Assembly (NCBI GenBank): GCA_030063045.1
Contig: JAQSEB010000050.1
Location: forward strand, 558,001-622,000
Length of the DNA stretch: 64,000 bases
Origin: Pratylenchus scribneri
Lineage: Eukaryota; Nematoda; Chromadorea; Rhabditida; Pratylenchidae
Direction: 5' to 3'
Part shown: positions 62,333 through 64,000 of the stretch, in pieces
How positions within the stretch are numbered: position 1 is the stretch's first letter
Layout of the letters: the number at the start of each line of letters is the position of its first letter
The notes under the pieces: generated by a model
Database searches by the model: none
The model's input: only the letters and a program-made list of their open reading frames with translations
Told to the model about the DNA's origin: nothing
Made by a program: the position numbers and the translations under genes

Positions 62333-64000
62333 TCAAATATTTTTTTATTTAAAATTCCTCAATTTGACTGAGGAAAAGGTAAAAAAATTGAATTGTCCTA
62401 TTTGAGAAATTGTGGCATTTTTTAATGAATTTGTGAATTAATGGAATATTTGCAGATGCAAATTCATATTTCGCGCAAAATTCGATGTGATCGCTGCGTA
62501 CATTGATGTTGCATTTGTGGGCGCCCCGGGAATTTAAAGGACAAAAGTGTTGGGGGAAATTGTTGAAAGGAATTTGGGCAGGGGAAAAGGAAGGTGGGGA
62601 ATGGACTCTCTTCAAAAGGAAGAAAGTGGAGAAGTGTTTGTGAGAAATTTCACGAAAGAGGCGGTGGAATTTGCGCAGCCAAAATATGCGGGAAGGAGGC
62701 CCCCTTCCCACATTTGGGTGGCGATTTGAAAAGGCGGAAATGTGGGAAGGGGAAAAGGGAAAATGGACAACAAAGTTGGCAAAAATTGTAGGGAAAAACA
62801 AAGGAAAATAAGTATGATTTTTTGGGATGATTTGAGCACATTTTATTCCCAAAAAAGGAAGAAATTAGGAGGACAAAGAAGCGGCACAATGCGCACAACA
62901 AAATGGAACAATCTTGGTCAAGGAAAATGAATGAATGGAATGGAGGATTGAGGGAAGGATGTGGGAAGGGAATTGGCTTCAATATTGGATTTTGGGGCAG
63001 CCTTAGAGTGGATGAATGGACAATCCTCGGCTGGCCGTCGGCTGCGCAATCCACCAATTTGGGGCCCTTCCCTCTTATATTCTTCCTTTTGAGAGCAAAA
63101 TTGGTCCACCCCACAACCCTCTTGAGAATATTTTGTCCACGGGAATTTAATCATTTAATTAATAATTCGGATATAGCCTTAATAAATGAGAATTTATTTG
63201 TATTTTTCCAGTTAGATTTTGGTTAGAATTGTGCCATCTTAAACCATAGTAATAGTTAGATATGGCCATTATGCTTTAAATGGGCATTTAATATCCTATT
63301 GGCCCATATAATATACAATAATAATATTTCGCCTGGCCATCCATCCATTCATTCATTTTGGATTTGGCCAACTTGAACAAAGTGGGCAGCAGATGTGCAA
63401 ATGATGATGGCCAGCACAGGTGAAGAGGAAGGGAGTCTATTATGGCCATGCGAATTGGTCCTTCCCCTTTCCTATTATGGCCAAATATGAGGACCCTCTA
63501 CCTAATGTGATGGCCAAAAATGTGGAGGGAGGGGGCCTAATGTGGCCAAGGTGTGTGTGCGCAATCCATCCACCTATCTCCCGTATATATTTGTTTTCGT
63601 CCTTCCCCCACCTTTACAATTTCTTTCCGGAATGATCGACCACCATATTCATTCCTTTAGGGGAGTACATTGCCCCCCAACCAAATTGGATTGTTGGTCT
63701 CCCCAATTCCCAATATTGTGGACCTTATGAATGAATGATGAAGTGGGAAATGAAGTATGGTGGATTTGGGGGCGGTGGTTTATTTGAGCAAATGAGGACA
63801 TTGAGACCCAGCCCTAGGCAAATCCGGATTGCGCGAAGTAAAGGTGAAGTGCGCAATATTATACCATACATTTTTTAATTATAAATTTGGTTATTAATCG
63901 AATTGAATTACAATTATTAGGCATCAGGATTCAGAAGCATATAAGGGAAATTGGAATTTTTGGTCCATATAAAAAGTGAGCATAATTTCCGAAATATGAT
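62333..64000. other. Upstream region of the formin, no gene seen
   Basis: Purine-rich on the plus strand between 62540 and 62980 and otherwise AT-rich. No exon with recognisable protein on either strand; overlapping frames at 62349-63154 are shadows of low-complexity sequence. It should hold the formin promoter. TATATATTTG at 63586 and TATAATATAC at 63306 are only generic AT words. Confidence 0.5.

Overview
The window is eukaryotic, AT-rich and intron-dense. Short introns (many of 40-60 bp) end in TTTYAG-like acceptors, and gene starts sit a few bases downstream of an AG acceptor. Together with tight same-strand gene runs this points to a nematode with trans-splicing and operons. The proteins (frataxin, Rpt5, Aurora kinase, Pasha, FHOD formin, PDE8, Gq alpha, a MOLO-1-like protein) fit that. 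A plant-parasitic tylenchid such as a cyst nematode is my guess at the lineage, but the sequence does not prove it.

Layout. 1-853 (-): 5' part of a small secreted protein that runs off the window. 3354-4609 (-): Aurora kinase, divergent from a plus-strand run at 5039-11366: rpt-5, an SLC25A44-type mitochondrial carrier, mrpl-13 and frataxin, with gaps of about 205, 322 and 153 bp (a probable operon). 11561-15431 (-): a MOLO-1-like TPM-domain membrane protein whose introns are loaded with MITEs. 15432-25359: about 10 kb with no recognisable gene, holding MITEs, a second copy of the frataxin-intron minisatellite, microsatellites and pyrimidine-rich DNA. 25360-33020 (+): PDE8-type cyclic nucleotide phosphodiesterase (pde-6 class). 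34309-36042 (+): coiled-coil plus MATH-like protein with a duplicated exon. 36672-38560 (+): Gq-type G alpha. 39005-50479 (+): pash-1, eif-3.K and thoc-2 in a close run (gaps about 247 and 236 bp, a second probable operon), with an intact tRNA-Asn inside a thoc-2 intron. 50480-54019: repeat-rich spacer with two inverted-repeat elements. 54020-62332 (-): FHOD-type formin with one apparent frameshift. 62333-64000: no gene seen.

The genes are mostly housekeeping: proteasome, mitochondrial translation, transport and iron-sulphur cluster assembly in the first cluster; microRNA processing, translation initiation and mRNA export in the second. They are accompanied by signalling (Gq, PDE8, Aurora) and muscle/actin or cholinergic functions (FHOD, MOLO-like).

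Repeats are a main feature. I see two tRNA-derived SINE-like families (A and B), two foldback MITE families (C and D), one expanded minisatellite, and two larger inverted-repeat elements. Most copies of A and B, and half of C, sit inside introns. The most striking point is the roughly 0.5 kb CCGGAA minisatellite inside the frataxin gene, whose core also occurs in the adjacent frataxin exon. All calls come from reading the sequence; no database search was possible.
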